In this document: positions 1 to 7,599 of the stretch, piece by piece
How positions within the stretch are numbered: the first letter of the stretch is position 1
How the letters are laid out: every line of letters begins with the position of its first letter
DNA from: JAHEJB01 sp041748175
GTDB lineage: Bacteria > Bacteroidota > Rhodothermia > Rhodothermales > Rubricoccaceae
Assembly (NCBI GenBank): GCA_041748175.1
Contig: JBGTDU010000039.1
Coordinates: 1-12,744 of the forward strand
Reading direction: 5' to 3'
Length of the DNA: 12,744 nt
Notes under the pieces: model-generated
Database searches by the model: none
What the model saw: only the letters and a program-made list of their open reading frames with translations
What the model was told of the DNA's origin: nothing
Position numbers and translations under genes: made by a program

Positions 1-40
1 CGTTTACCTTGACGCAATCAAAGCCCAGAAACGACGAACC

Positions 41-268
41 ATGACGAGTAAAACCTATATCGGCGTTGGCCGCTCGGACGGCGGCGATTACTTCTGGTGG
101 CTGACCACGGCCTCCGGACGCCGCCTTTTCAACTCGGAGCAATTCTCTTCCAAGCTGGAGTGCGAGCGGGCCATCCGGGAAATGAAACGCGAACTGGCCG
201 CCGCGCCGCTCATGGATGTTTGCGCCCGAGATCCCGCTCCGGCCCGTCGGCTTCGGCTGGTTGCCTAG
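41..268 (+). CDS. DUF1508/YegP-like small protein
   Basis: This 75-residue protein matches the single-repeat DUF1508 (YegP, UPF0339) pattern. An initial beta strand (TYIGVGRSDGG, residues 4-14) leads to the core W-x-L-x-x-x-x-G around residues 20-27. It continues with S-E-x-F-x-S-K-x-x-C-x-x-x-I and a closing M-K near residues 32-49. DUF1508 proteins are small beta-hairpin/helix domains, often in tandem pairs; their cellular role is not established. The 25 residues after the domain are Ala/Arg-rich and look unstructured. The ATG at 41 is the first start in the frame; no Shine-Dalgarno is visible. The gene is convergent with the gene ending at 500, with a palindrome between them. The assignment rests on motif spacing alone. 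Confidence 0.6.
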   Translation: MTSKTYIGVGRSDGGDYFWWLTTASGRRLFNSEQFSSKLECERAIREMKRELAAAPLMDVCARDPAPARRLRLVA

Positions 269-331
269 CAGGCTGTTGATCTATGTGATCTGCCGCCGAG
301 GAGACCGTGATCGCAATTCCTGAGGACGAAC

Positions 332-361
332 CCCCTCGACGTTGCATGCAACGTCGAGGGG
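332..361. repeat. Perfect 30-bp palindrome (GTAGAGAC/GTAGGGRC family variant)
   Basis: The two 15-base halves, CCCCTCGACGTTGCA and its exact reverse complement, meet at a GCATGC centre with no loop spacer. Pairing stops at 331/362. The centre ACGTTGCATGCAACGT and the 28-30 bp length resemble the palindromes at 11560 and 12116, although the outer arms differ. It lies between two convergent genes, so the RNA hairpin could help end transcription from both sides. No U-tract follows on either strand, so a terminator role is inference. A stray half-site ending GTGTCCCTAC follows at 375-384. Confidence 0.85.
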
Positions 362-383
362 TTCCTTGGAGGCTGTGTCCCTA

Positions 384-455
384 CGTCAGATCGTCACCCT
401 GTGGCAGATCGCATCCATACGGGAAATCGTGCCCGTGCGCCACATCGTGTCTCAT
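384..455. repeat. Degenerate 18-bp tandem repeat, four units
   Basis: Four adjacent 18-base units start at 384, 402, 420 and 438. The first is CGTCAGATCGTCACCCTG; all four share ATCG at unit positions 7-10 and most share the preceding CA or AA. The 18 bases just upstream (366-383) may be a fifth, weaker copy. On the + strand the units read as a six-residue period (RQIVTL, WQIASI, REIVPV); on the - strand they give a His/Asp-rich six-residue period. Neither frame looks like a real gene: there is no convincing start, and the frames run into the antisense of the next gene. The repeat abuts the palindrome at 332-361. Confidence 0.6.
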
Positions 456-499
456 TTCCGGTTCGCCCAGCCTGAAGGGCCCGCGGGGCTGCCGGGTGC

Positions 500-2011
500 T
501 CAGCTTCTGGTCCGCACGCCGTCCGTTGCGACAGCGGCACCGTTCGCCAGGTGCAATCGCCGCGACCGCACGTAATCGGACACGTGTGCGCCATACTGAG
601 CCACAACGGGGAGCAGGAAATCCGTCCCACGAATGGTTCCGCGGCAGTTCTCAGCGCCGCACCGGCACGGGAAATCCGGCATCCGTTCGTTGTAGAGGGT
701 GGCATAATCCATCGTGATCTCCTCGCCCTCGCTAATAGGGCGGCGCGCTATGAGGTCGAGCCCGTCAAGCCATGCGCTGGGATCGCAACAGTGGTTGATC
801 GGCCTCCAATCGTCGGGGTTATCGCTCCACATCACCCAGACGTCGTCCGACAGGGGCCATGCGTAGCGAGCAAACCAATCCTGCATCCTCGCATCCCAAT
901 GCTCTTCGACGTGTCGGCGTGTCACCAATCGATGCGCGTGCTGCTCGTAGTGTTGGATGGGTTCTCCTTCCGCGATGGAGGCTGTGGCGAGCGTGGAGTA
1001 GTCGCCTTCACCCGTAGCTCGGATCGTCCATTTTTCTCGTTGGCAACGGTGCCTCGATATCGCTGCTCGGATGATCTGATCGACAAACCCACTGTGGCCC
1101 GCAGGATCGTTGAGGAGGATAAAATCCGCGCTGCCGGGATCCTCGGGTGGGTAAAAGACGGCGCAGTTGGGGTTGATCTCCAGCATAAAGAGCCGTCCCT
1201 CGCCGTCAAGCCGGAGGTCGCAGCGCCCGTAGCCGGTCCCTCCCAGGCCGACGAAGAGCCTGCGGGAGGCTTCCCTCAATGCAGCGTCCAGTACGCCGTC
1301 GGCGACGGGCACGGCGCGCATTCCCTGGTGGTCCACCCACTTCAGCTTGTAGTGCTTGAAGGATTCTCCGTCGGGAAAACGAAACTCGATCGGTTGGTAG
1401 ACCACCGGCTGGTTCGGATCGTCCGGATTCTCCGCAACGAGCACGGTGAACTCGCGGCCTTCGACGAATTCCTCGACCAGCGCGCCGCCGTAGGATTCAG
1501 TCATGAACCGAATTTGCTCACGGAGCGCACCGGGCGTTTCGACCCGCGAATCCGGCGTGAGGCCGATACTGCTGTAACTGTTCGGGTGCTTGACAATCAG
1601 GGGGAACGCAAGTGTTTGCCCGGCGACTTCGATGTCCGACGTGCTCCGTATTTCGAGCCCCCTCGGCGCGGATACGCCCCAGCCGTGGCAGACGCGCTTC
1701 ATGGCCTCGCGGCTGGGCTCGTAAAAAGCTGACGTCGCGCCCGTAAACGGCAAACCCAGCCGCTCCAGCGCAAGTACCACCTCGATCCCGGGTTGATTGC
1801 CGTCCCACGTGCCGTCGCACAGATTCAGAAAAACGTCGTACCCCTCCCGCGCCAGAGCGACCACCTGCGATGTGGCGTTCGTCTTGGTGAGATGCACGGT
1901 GTCCACCTCGTGGCCGACGAGGTAGACGGATGGATCGTAGGGGAGATCGTCTTGGGCGAGAGCCGATTCAGCGGCGTCCTCATAGACATAGGACAGAATG
2001 CAAATCCTCAT
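500..2011 (-). CDS. ATP-grasp ligase / SET-domain methyltransferase fusion
   Basis: This 503-residue protein joins two enzyme folds. Residues 1 to about 320 form a D-Ala-D-Ala-ligase-like ATP-grasp domain. It has FPLIVKHPNSYSSIG (136-150, ATP lysine K141), LVEEFVEGREFTV (178-190), and GRCDLRLDGEGRLFMLEINPN with metal-ligand candidates D265, E278 and N280. Residues about 330-460 form a SET domain with NHCCDPSAW (406-414, family consensus NHSCxPN) and GEEITMDY (429-436). A post-SET zinc motif CRCGAENC (C449, C451, C456) follows. SET domains transfer methyl from S-adenosylmethionine to lysine; ATP-grasp enzymes form carboxylate-amine bonds. No signal peptide is seen, so it is probably cytoplasmic. 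The ATG at 2011 overlaps the upstream stop (ATGA) and follows a strong Shine-Dalgarno. An upstream in-frame start at 2146 lies inside the peptidase gene and adds a low-complexity leader, so it was rejected. The substrate is unknown. Confidence 0.88.
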   Translation of the reverse strand: MRICILSYVYEDAAESALAQDDLPYDPSVYLVGHEVDTVHLTKTNATSQVVALAREGYDVFLNLCDGTWDGNQPGIEVVLALERLGLPFTGATSAFYEPSREAMKRVCHGWGVSAPRGLEIRSTSDIEVAGQTLAFPLIVKHPNSYSSIGLTPDSRVETPGALREQIRFMTESYGGALVEEFVEGREFTVLVAENPDDPNQPVVYQPIEFRFPDGESFKHYKLKWVDHQGMRAVPVADGVLDAALREASRRLFVGLGGTGYGRCDLRLDGEGRLFMLEINPNCAVFYPPEDPGSADFILLNDPAGHSGFVDQIIRAAISRHRCQREKWTIRATGEGDYSTLATASIAEGEPIQHYEQHAHRLVTRRHVEEHWDARMQDWFARYAWPLSDDVWVMWSDNPDDWRPINHCCDPSAWLDGLDLIARRPISEGEEITMDYATLYNERMPDFPCRCGAENCRGTIRGTDFLLPVVAQYGAHVSDYVRSRRLHLANGAAVATDGVRTRS

Positions 2012-4443
2012 TCTGCCGCCCCTCCCTCTTCCTGCGTCGGACCGACGCTTCGCTCGATCAGTGCGAGAATGCGCTTGTACTCGTCCGCCCAGGACGTTGG
2101 CTCCTGGAAGCCATGTGCTTCGACGGGATACAGTGCCAACTCCCAATCTTCTTTGCGTAATTCAATCAGGCGCTGAGAAAGGCGGAAAATGTCCTGGGGT
2201 TGCACGTTGTCGTCAATCAGGCCGTGAGCCATGAGGAGGGGGTCTTCGAGGCCGTCGGCAAACTCGATCGGCGACGAGCGCGCATAGGCCAACGAGTCCT
2301 CGACCGGCGTGTTCAGAATATTCGCCGTGTAGCCGTGGTTGTAGTGCGCCCAGTCGGTTACGGAGCGGAGTGCCGCGCCTCCGCCGAAGTGCTCAGGCTC
2401 GGTGAAGAGCGCCATCAGCGTGATGAAGCCACCATACGAACCGCCGTAGATGGCGACGCGCTCGGGGTCGATCCCGAATTCTGATCCGACAAACGTCGAG
2501 GCGTCCACGTAATCCTGCAAATCGCGCCCACCCATGTGGCGGTAAATGGCGGTGCGCCAGTCGCGGCCATAGCCGGCGGAGGCCCGGTAGTCGAGATCGA
2601 GCACCACGTAGCCTAGATCGGCCAACAGGTTGTGAAACTGATACTCCCGGAAGTAGCTACTCCACCAACGGTGGACGTTCTGCAGGTAGCCCGCACCGTG
2701 GACGAATAACACGGCCGCACCGTTCGGGCTTTCAGGCCGATAGATCCGCGCCGGTACTTCCACACCATCGCTGGCGGGGATGTCGATGATTTCGGCTTCG
2801 CGCCACGGATAGGCCAGCCAGCCTTGTGTCGGGGAGTTCGTCAGGTACCGGATCGGCGCCTGACGGCCATCGGTCGCCATGGGCTCGGCGGGCTCGAGGA
2901 TGACTTCGGGCGGCTGGTTGCTTTGCGAATACAGCAGCCCCAGCCAGTTCTCATCAGGCGAAAGTGCGAAATCGTTGCGGCCCGGGAGCCGCGTCAATCG
3001 CGTTCGAGGGCCTCCGTCAGCATCCATCCTATACACGTGCGACTCGTGGGGAGAACCCTCCGACGACTGGAAATACCAGGTCTCGCCGTCCTGCGATAGT
3101 TGTGGATGCTCGACCTCAAAGCTGCCATCGGTCAGTTGATCGACCTGGCCGCTGTGTACGTTCACGGTATAGAGATGACTGAACCCGGTCGCCTCGCTCT
3201 GAAACCAAAACCGCCAAGCGCCTGCCCCGGACGCCGATCCGGGGTCGGGCATCCAGCCGACATCGGATTCTCCTCCCCACCACGAGATGCCCGGCCCGGC
3301 TATCCACGCGTCGTCGTACTGATGGTCGAGGCTGGTGACCTCGCCGGTTTCAGGATCGAGCCGCGCGATCCACCGATGTTTGTTATCGGAAGAACGAACA
3401 TCCAGGACGGCGAAACGTCCGTCGGGGCTCCAGTACGGGCCGAACGGAGCGGGCTTCCTCGTTGAATCGGCTTCCATTCCATGCTCCCGCTTGAACTCTG
3501 CTGCATCGAATGCGCCCGGCAGCGTGGAAAGGTCGATGGCGTAGGTCGTGTCCATTTCGAGATCCTGCACGTACAGCGTCTGGTCGCCGAATGGGCTGCC
3601 GACCTTGGGCCGGGCCGAGATCTCTTCCGCATAGCCCGAGCTCGTCACGTAGTTGGTCAGGCGCGTTTCCGTGCCCTCGTCGTCTTGCGAGAGCACGAAC
3701 GTGACCCATCTGCCGACTGGAGAAATCTGAAGTTGTCCCACGTTCTTTTCGCCGACGAAATAGGTGGGAGGATCGCCTTCAGCGTCTTCTTCCCGTTCCT
3801 GGGCCGCTTCGTCGAGGGAATCGCGGCGAGCGCGTTCGCGCAACACATCGAAATAGCGGACTTGCTGGGCTTCGAGAAGAGCGTCCTGTTCCGTGGGTTC
3901 CGTTTCCTTCGATTCCGAGCCGCTGCGAATGTCCGTGAGCTGCACAATCCCGTCGGCATCCCGCACGAAGAGATTGTCGCCCTCGCGATAAACAATGCGC
4001 CAGCCGTCGGGACTGAACCGCGGGTTCGACTCGCGCGCCAGCGTACGAGTCAGCCTGGTGGTCGCTCGCGCGTTGATGTCGTGAAGAAACAGATCGCCGT
4101 CGCGCTCGAAAACGTGTTGAGAGAGACCGGGGTCGTAGGCGAGCCGGTCAGCATGCCATCCTCGAAACCGGGACGGCAGGTTTCTGCGCTCATCAGGTGT
4201 GAGTTGGACGGCCTCTCCTCCAACAACATCCGCTTTGAAAAGCGAATCCGATTCGAACTGCCCCTGTGGATTCCAACTGAAATAAACGTGATCGCCGTCG
4301 TCGGTCCAGAACATTTCCGTGGGCCAGGCGCCGATCCATGTATCGGGATCCTGCATGATGAGGTCTACGGTCAGTTCGGGGACTTCCTGCGCAAGCACGG
4401 AAGTGGACGCAAGCACGACTGCGAGGACAAGCGGGCGCAGCAT
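2008..4443 (-). CDS. Exported S9-family (prolyl oligopeptidase/DPP IV-type) serine peptidase
   Basis: This 811-residue peptidase starts with a signal peptide (residues 1-18, cleavage near LAQ). A beta-propeller region follows (about 30-540) with repeated strands such as NPRFSPDGWRIVY (140-152) and YWSPDGRFAVLDV. The C-terminal alpha/beta hydrolase domain spans about 550-800. The nucleophile motif GGSYGG is at 667-672 (S669). The acid motif GLIDDNV is at 741-747 (D744 by comparison with DPP IV) and the histidine is in EAHGF (H777). HGAGY (582-586) probably helps form the oxyanion hole. Enzymes of this family cleave short peptides, often after proline, in the periplasm or at the surface. Length and triad are complete. 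The ATG at 4443 has no clear Shine-Dalgarno. It lies 45 bp after the lipoprotein gene and overlaps the ATP-grasp/SET gene by four bases. Exact peptide specificity cannot be read from sequence. Confidence 0.93.
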   Translation of the reverse strand: MLRPLVLAVVLASTSVLAQEVPELTVDLIMQDPDTWIGAWPTEMFWTDDGDHVYFSWNPQGQFESDSLFKADVVGGEAVQLTPDERRNLPSRFRGWHADRLAYDPGLSQHVFERDGDLFLHDINARATTRLTRTLARESNPRFSPDGWRIVYREGDNLFVRDADGIVQLTDIRSGSESKETEPTEQDALLEAQQVRYFDVLRERARRDSLDEAAQEREEDAEGDPPTYFVGEKNVGQLQISPVGRWVTFVLSQDDEGTETRLTNYVTSSGYAEEISARPKVGSPFGDQTLYVQDLEMDTTYAIDLSTLPGAFDAAEFKREHGMEADSTRKPAPFGPYWSPDGRFAVLDVRSSDNKHRWIARLDPETGEVTSLDHQYDDAWIAGPGISWWGGESDVGWMPDPGSASGAGAWRFWFQSEATGFSHLYTVNVHSGQVDQLTDGSFEVEHPQLSQDGETWYFQSSEGSPHESHVYRMDADGGPRTRLTRLPGRNDFALSPDENWLGLLYSQSNQPPEVILEPAEPMATDGRQAPIRYLTNSPTQGWLAYPWREAEIIDIPASDGVEVPARIYRPESPNGAAVLFVHGAGYLQNVHRWWSSYFREYQFHNLLADLGYVVLDLDYRASAGYGRDWRTAIYRHMGGRDLQDYVDASTFVGSEFGIDPERVAIYGGSYGGFITLMALFTEPEHFGGGAALRSVTDWAHYNHGYTANILNTPVEDSLAYARSSPIEFADGLEDPLLMAHGLIDDNVQPQDIFRLSQRLIELRKEDWELALYPVEAHGFQEPTSWADEYKRILALIERSVGPTQEEGGAAE
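2019..2027 (-). promoter_or_regulatory. Ribosome binding site of the ATP-grasp/SET gene
   Basis: On the minus strand AGGGAGGGG lies seven bases before the ATG at 2011. It is the best Shine-Dalgarno in the window, and most other genes here have none. It sits inside the 3' end of the peptidase gene and, with the ATGA stop/start overlap, fixes the start and suggests translational coupling. Confidence 0.65.
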
Positions 4444-4488
4444 AAGGATGAGTTGGAGTCTCCGAGCAAGATACCCGGGCGCTCCCGA

Positions 4489-5238
4489 CTAGCCATTCTC
4501 TATAAGGGTTGCCACCTCTTCCTGAACACCTTCACTGATCACATTTCCCTCGACATCCCGAATCTCGCTGAGGAAAGAGATGCTGCGTTTTATGAGGCCG
4601 CCTTCATCCAACCAATCGAGCCAGTTGTAATCTTCGCCGAGAAAGTCGATCGTCGTTCGAATGACAACGGTCTCGAACGAGCCGAGCCCGATCTGAAGGG
4701 TTTCTTCGCGCTCAACCGATCTCTCGCTGAAGAAGGGTTCTGTGAGCGAGACCCACGACCGCCCAACCTCAAGTGGATAGCTGAGCACAATTCGCGGGTC
4801 GGCGCGTACCTCAATGTCTTCTCCTCCCGAATCCGCCACCAATCCCGCCAGGAATCCTACAGAATGCGTAGCGATGTCGGGGTCGATCCGCAACTGGGCC
4901 GTAATCGGAAGCGCAGGTTGCTGGTATGCCACCTCTACAATGCGCATATCTTCTTCGCGATACCATGTACGGCTCTCCGCGCCTGAAATGAGAGAAACGT
5001 ATTCAACCTCGGTCAGCCCATCGAGTCCTTCCACGGAGCGATCGTTGTCAACCACAGATGCCCGGATGGTGTCCGCAAAGAAAATCTGGACCACACCCGC
5101 CGTGTCCGTGAACGTGCTCTCGAAAGCGTAGAGTCGAACATCTCCAGGGTTGAGCCGGAATCCGGCCTCCTGCTCCGCGCTGTCGCATGCAGAGAGGGCA
5201 GGAAGGAGCACGATGAGGAGAAGCGCGAAACGAAACAT
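4489..5238 (-). CDS. Hypothetical lipoprotein
   Basis: This 249-residue protein begins with a lipoprotein signal: hydrophobic MFRFALLLIVLLPALSAC with the lipobox LSAC and acceptor C18. The mature part is acidic and predicted mostly beta. It contains YPLEVGRSW (about residues 155-163), a phrase common in uncharacterised outer-membrane or periplasmic lipoproteins of this group, and strands such as FETVVIRTTIDFLG. I recognise no catalytic motif or named family. It probably sits on the periplasmic face of a membrane. It is followed after 45 bp by the exported S9 peptidase on the same strand, so co-transcription is likely, and it follows the 139-residue gene by 60 bp. The ATG at 5238 directly precedes the signal sequence; no Shine-Dalgarno is visible. 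Confidence 0.85.
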   Translation of the reverse strand: MFRFALLLIVLLPALSACDSAEQEAGFRLNPGDVRLYAFESTFTDTAGVVQIFFADTIRASVVDNDRSVEGLDGLTEVEYVSLISGAESRTWYREEDMRIVEVAYQQPALPITAQLRIDPDIATHSVGFLAGLVADSGGEDIEVRADPRIVLSYPLEVGRSWVSLTEPFFSERSVEREETLQIGLGSFETVVIRTTIDFLGEDYNWLDWLDEGGLIKRSISFLSEIRDVEGNVISEGVQEEVATLIENG

Positions 5239-5264
5239 GTCCGAAGAAATAAGGAGAAGGGGCG

Positions 5265-5295
5265 CGAAGGTATCCGATTCGTGTTCCGCGTCAAG
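5265..5295 (-). promoter_or_regulatory. Candidate Bacteroidota-type promoter before the lipoprotein gene
   Basis: On the minus strand CTTG (5295-5292) is followed after 19 bases by TACCTTCG (5272-5265). The Bacteroidota housekeeping consensus is TTTG, about 19-21 bases, then TAnnTTTG; each element here has one mismatch. Transcription would start about 20 bases before the lipoprotein ATG. The spacing is right but the match is imperfect, so it may be chance. Confidence 0.3.
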
Positions 5296-5298
5296 CGA

Positions 5299-5718
5299 CT
5301 AACTACTGCCTGCCGCATCTGGAATCACGGTTCTCGCGTTTGGCCGGTCATCGCCTCCAATGTTCAGCCGATCCGGCAGGTCGTTGCGTTGGGCCTCGGG
5401 GTTTGCCAGGCCGCCGGTCAGCGAGGTCTCGAAAGCGCTCACGAATGGCGCGACGACGGAGAACAGGAACTCCTGCTGGAACTCGTAGAACTCCGGCGAA
5501 AACCCCCGGGCCTCACCCTCGTGCCCGAGGATGTCGATGAAAAAAGCCCGCGGCCAGTCGGGGAATCGCTGTTGAGCTTCTCTCAACAAATCGAAAACCG
5601 ATTGCGCCGCCATTTCGAACGTGTCCTCCTCCTCCACGATGTGATAAATCGACACGGTATTGCCGAAGTCCATGTAGATGCCGGGGGTCTCAGGCTTGTT
5701 GTAGTCCGGGACGAACAT
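5299..5718 (-). CDS. Hypothetical protein, 139 residues
   Basis: I do not recognise a family. The protein is acidic, with no signal peptide or membrane segment, so it is probably cytoplasmic. The middle (about residues 33-105) is a likely folded core rich in aromatic residues, including SVFDLLREAQQRFPDWPRAF and the FSPEFYEFQQEFLF stretch. The last 35 residues (from about GGLANPEAQ) are polar and look disordered. A GTG at 5733 could add five residues, but the ATG at 5718 is preferred. No Shine-Dalgarno is seen for either. It is the first gene of a run of four on the minus strand, 60 bp ahead of the lipoprotein gene. The amino-acid composition and steady frame suggest a real gene, but the evidence is moderate. 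Confidence 0.6.
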   Translation of the reverse strand: MFVPDYNKPETPGIYMDFGNTVSIYHIVEEEDTFEMAAQSVFDLLREAQQRFPDWPRAFFIDILGHEGEARGFSPEFYEFQQEFLFSVVAPFVSAFETSLTGGLANPEAQRNDLPDRLNIGGDDRPNARTVIPDAAGSS

Positions 5719-5901
5719 GCTCAGTGAATGCACTCAGGGTCTGTGTCTCTCAACTTACCGAATCACCAAATCGAACGGCCTACGTGCACGCTTCACGGTT
5801 TGGAAAGCAGCATTTCGCAGGGTTCGATCCCGCGAACCACGATCATAGACACAAGGCCAGCATGCGATAAGGAGCGGTGCTGCACGTCCCAGTCGTTCAG
5901 G

Positions 5902-6774
5902 CTATCTGGAAATCGTCAGCGGGCGCGTTTGTATCCCGTCGGGGCCGTACACGGTCAGAAAATAGACGCCTGACGCCAGGCCCTCGGCGGACAGCCGGAG
6001 CTGGTGACTCCCGGCGCTCGCTGGTCCGTTCGCCAGTTCCCGCACCGTCCGGCCCCGGCCATCGCGAAGCACGACCCTCACCGTGGCTGACTCATCGAGG
6101 GAATAGATGACCTCCGTCTCCGTCCTGAAGGGATTCGGCGCGACGGAATCGAGCGAGAGTGTCAGCGACGTAGCAACGGGTTCGTTGACGGGATTGACTA
6201 CCTGCGTCATTGTGTGGGTCGTCGTATAAGCGAAATCTCCGTCGTCCGGACTGCCATTGGCATTGGAGCCGTTGCCTGCAGCATAGAGTATCACCATCTC
6301 CGGCGCGTTCTCCGACGGAGCGACCCAGGAGAACGTCCAGGAAGTCATCTCGTTGCTGGAAGAGGTGTGCGTTACCCAAAGTGAGTCATTGGCGGGATTG
6401 CCACCCGAGCCAAACCGGACCAGCGTAGATCCGTCCAAATCAAATTCGCCAACGTGCTCCAGCGACCCATCGGCATCGCGTGCCGACAGCATGAACCCCT
6501 GGCGCGGCGTCGGTCCAACCGGGGGGGTCGTATTGTCCACGGTTACAGTTATCGAGATCTTGGTGCCAGCAACGTACGTGTCGGGGGCCGAGATCGTGAC
6601 GGAACCGGTGCCAGTGTTGACGTCACCAAAAATTCCGTGACACGCATTGCAGGTTTGCTCAGGCCCTGAAAAGGCTGACGGCGCTCCGCCGGAATACGAC
6701 ATGGCGAGGAACGGCATCGCGGCAACGAGTACCACGGCTGCGGCTCCACCACAAAGGGCCAAGGATGCTTTCAT
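5902..6774 (-). CDS. Secreted CxxCH-containing protein with T9SS C-terminal sorting domain
   Basis: The chosen ATG at 6774 gives 290 residues with a signal peptide (about 1-26, hydrophobic AAAVVLVAAMPFLAM). A GTG at 6837 would add 21 residues ahead of the signal sequence and is less likely. CNACH at 42-46 is a single haem-c-type CxxCH motif, followed by a GSVTIS...Y.AGTKISITVTV beta domain. This pairing matches the Reeler-like 'choice-of-anchor V' proteins. About residues 205-290 are a type A T9SS sorting domain: APNPF, then VRVVLRDGRGRTV, then LASGVYFLTV. The protein should cross the outer membrane by T9SS and be released or anchored. It is divergent from the DUF1684 gene and ends 183 bp before the next minus-strand gene. 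Whether haem is bound is not shown by sequence. Confidence 0.85.
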   Translation of the reverse strand: MKASLALCGGAAAVVLVAAMPFLAMSYSGGAPSAFSGPEQTCNACHGIFGDVNTGTGSVTISAPDTYVAGTKISITVTVDNTTPPVGPTPRQGFMLSARDADGSLEHVGEFDLDGSTLVRFGSGGNPANDSLWVTHTSSSNEMTSWTFSWVAPSENAPEMVILYAAGNGSNANGSPDDGDFAYTTTHTMTQVVNPVNEPVATSLTLSLDSVAPNPFRTETEVIYSLDESATVRVVLRDGRGRTVRELANGPASAGSHQLRLSAEGLASGVYFLTVYGPDGIQTRPLTISR

Positions 6775-6875
6775 AACGTTGTCCGGGCAGGCGAAGAGGT
6801 TCGATGCGTTGCCCCCATAGTACGACCGCTTGGACACCGTCTTAAATTTCGGGTCACAGAAATCCGACTACGGAA

Positions 6876-7535
6876 TTGTACGACGTACGGTTTTTCAGAT
6901 TGAATGGCGGCTCGCTGGCCTTGATTGCGGGGATACTTGCGTGCCTCGCTTTTTCCTCGGGATGCCTATCCGGCAGCTCCTCGGGGGAACCGGTGAATTA
7001 TTCCGCGCTTCGTGCCGACTACCAACAACTGATAGCGGCTCGGGACAGCCTGTTCCGCTCCGACGTTTCCCCTCTGTTGGAACCGAATCGTGGCGATTTC
7101 GATGGGCTCTCGTACTTCGACTACGACTCGACGCTGGTCTTCAGGCTTCCGCTGCGACCGACGCTCGCCCGGGATACGATTCGTATGACAACCTCTACGG
7201 GTGAGGCGCGATCGTTCATCCCCTATGGCACGTTTCGCTTCGATGCGGACGGGAGGGGGCTTACGCTGACCGTGTTCAAACCGGTCGGCGAGGAAGCGAC
7301 GCCCGGGCATTTATTTCTGCCCTTCGCTGACCAAACTTCGGGACGTTCGACCTACGGCGGAGGCCGCTACATCGACCTGGCGGAAGACAGTAGTGGCGTC
7401 TTCACGCTCGATTTCAACCTCGCCTATCACCCCTACTGCGTGTACAACCCGCAGTATAGCTGCCCCGTGCCACCGCCTGAGAATCGGCTGAGCGTTGGCA
7501 TCACGGCTGGCGAGCGTCTGCCAGATTCCATCTAA
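6876..7535 (+). CDS. DUF1684 family lipoprotein
   Basis: The 219-residue protein carries the DUF1684 signature. It has GLSYFDYDSTLVFR (77-90), then HLFLPFADQTSGRSTYGGGR (145-164) with YIDL following, then DFNLAYHPYCVYNPQYSCP (179-197) and ENRLSVGITAGE (202-213). The function of the family is unknown. The conserved YGGGRY and PYCAYNP-type motifs suggest a binding or catalytic site, with C188 and C196 as its cysteines. The N-terminus is a lipoprotein signal (hydrophobic 14-26, SSGC with C30), so it is probably membrane-anchored. The frame has no ATG upstream of the signal. TTG at 6876 is used here because it keeps R5 and R8 ahead of the hydrophobic segment; TTG at 6900 is the alternative. It lies alone, divergent from the T9SS gene, with a hairpin just after its stop. 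Confidence 0.88.
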   Translation: MYDVRFFRLNGGSLALIAGILACLAFSSGCLSGSSSGEPVNYSALRADYQQLIAARDSLFRSDVSPLLEPNRGDFDGLSYFDYDSTLVFRLPLRPTLARDTIRMTTSTGEARSFIPYGTFRFDADGRGLTLTVFKPVGEEATPGHLFLPFADQTSGRSTYGGGRYIDLAEDSSGVFTLDFNLAYHPYCVYNPQYSCPVPPPENRLSVGITAGERLPDSI

Positions 7536-7538
7536 CGA

Positions 7539-7571
7539 GGAAGGGCCGCACACCTGATGCGCAGCCCTTCC
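7539..7571. terminator. Hairpin between convergent genes, possible terminator
   Basis: GGAAGGGC (7539-7546) pairs exactly with GCCCTTCC (7564-7571) across a 17-base loop that can add a short CGC/GCG pairing. It begins three bases after the DUF1684 stop and ends 28 bases before the stop of the convergent gene. That position suits a two-way terminator, but no T-run follows on either strand. Confidence 0.5.
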
Positions 7572-7599
7572 CGTAAGTTCATCGTCTTCGCTGGGCAGG

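Noticed and set aside
551..1732. Long open + strand frame of 393 codons
   Set aside because: It is antisense to the ATP-grasp/SET gene, whose motifs are clear; the + translation has no recognisable domain. Long antisense frames are common in GC-rich genes.
3481..4986. Long open + strand frame of 501 codons
   Set aside because: It runs antisense across the peptidase and lipoprotein genes and across their boundary; no family motif appears, while both minus-strand genes have signal peptides and motifs.
5812..5840. tRNA-like T-arm (GGTTCGATCCC) near 5820
   Set aside because: The five-pair T stem does not form and no D-arm, anticodon arm or acceptor stem is found on either strand. What remains is a six-pair hairpin, GGTTCG with CGAACC (5821-5838), without a T-run.
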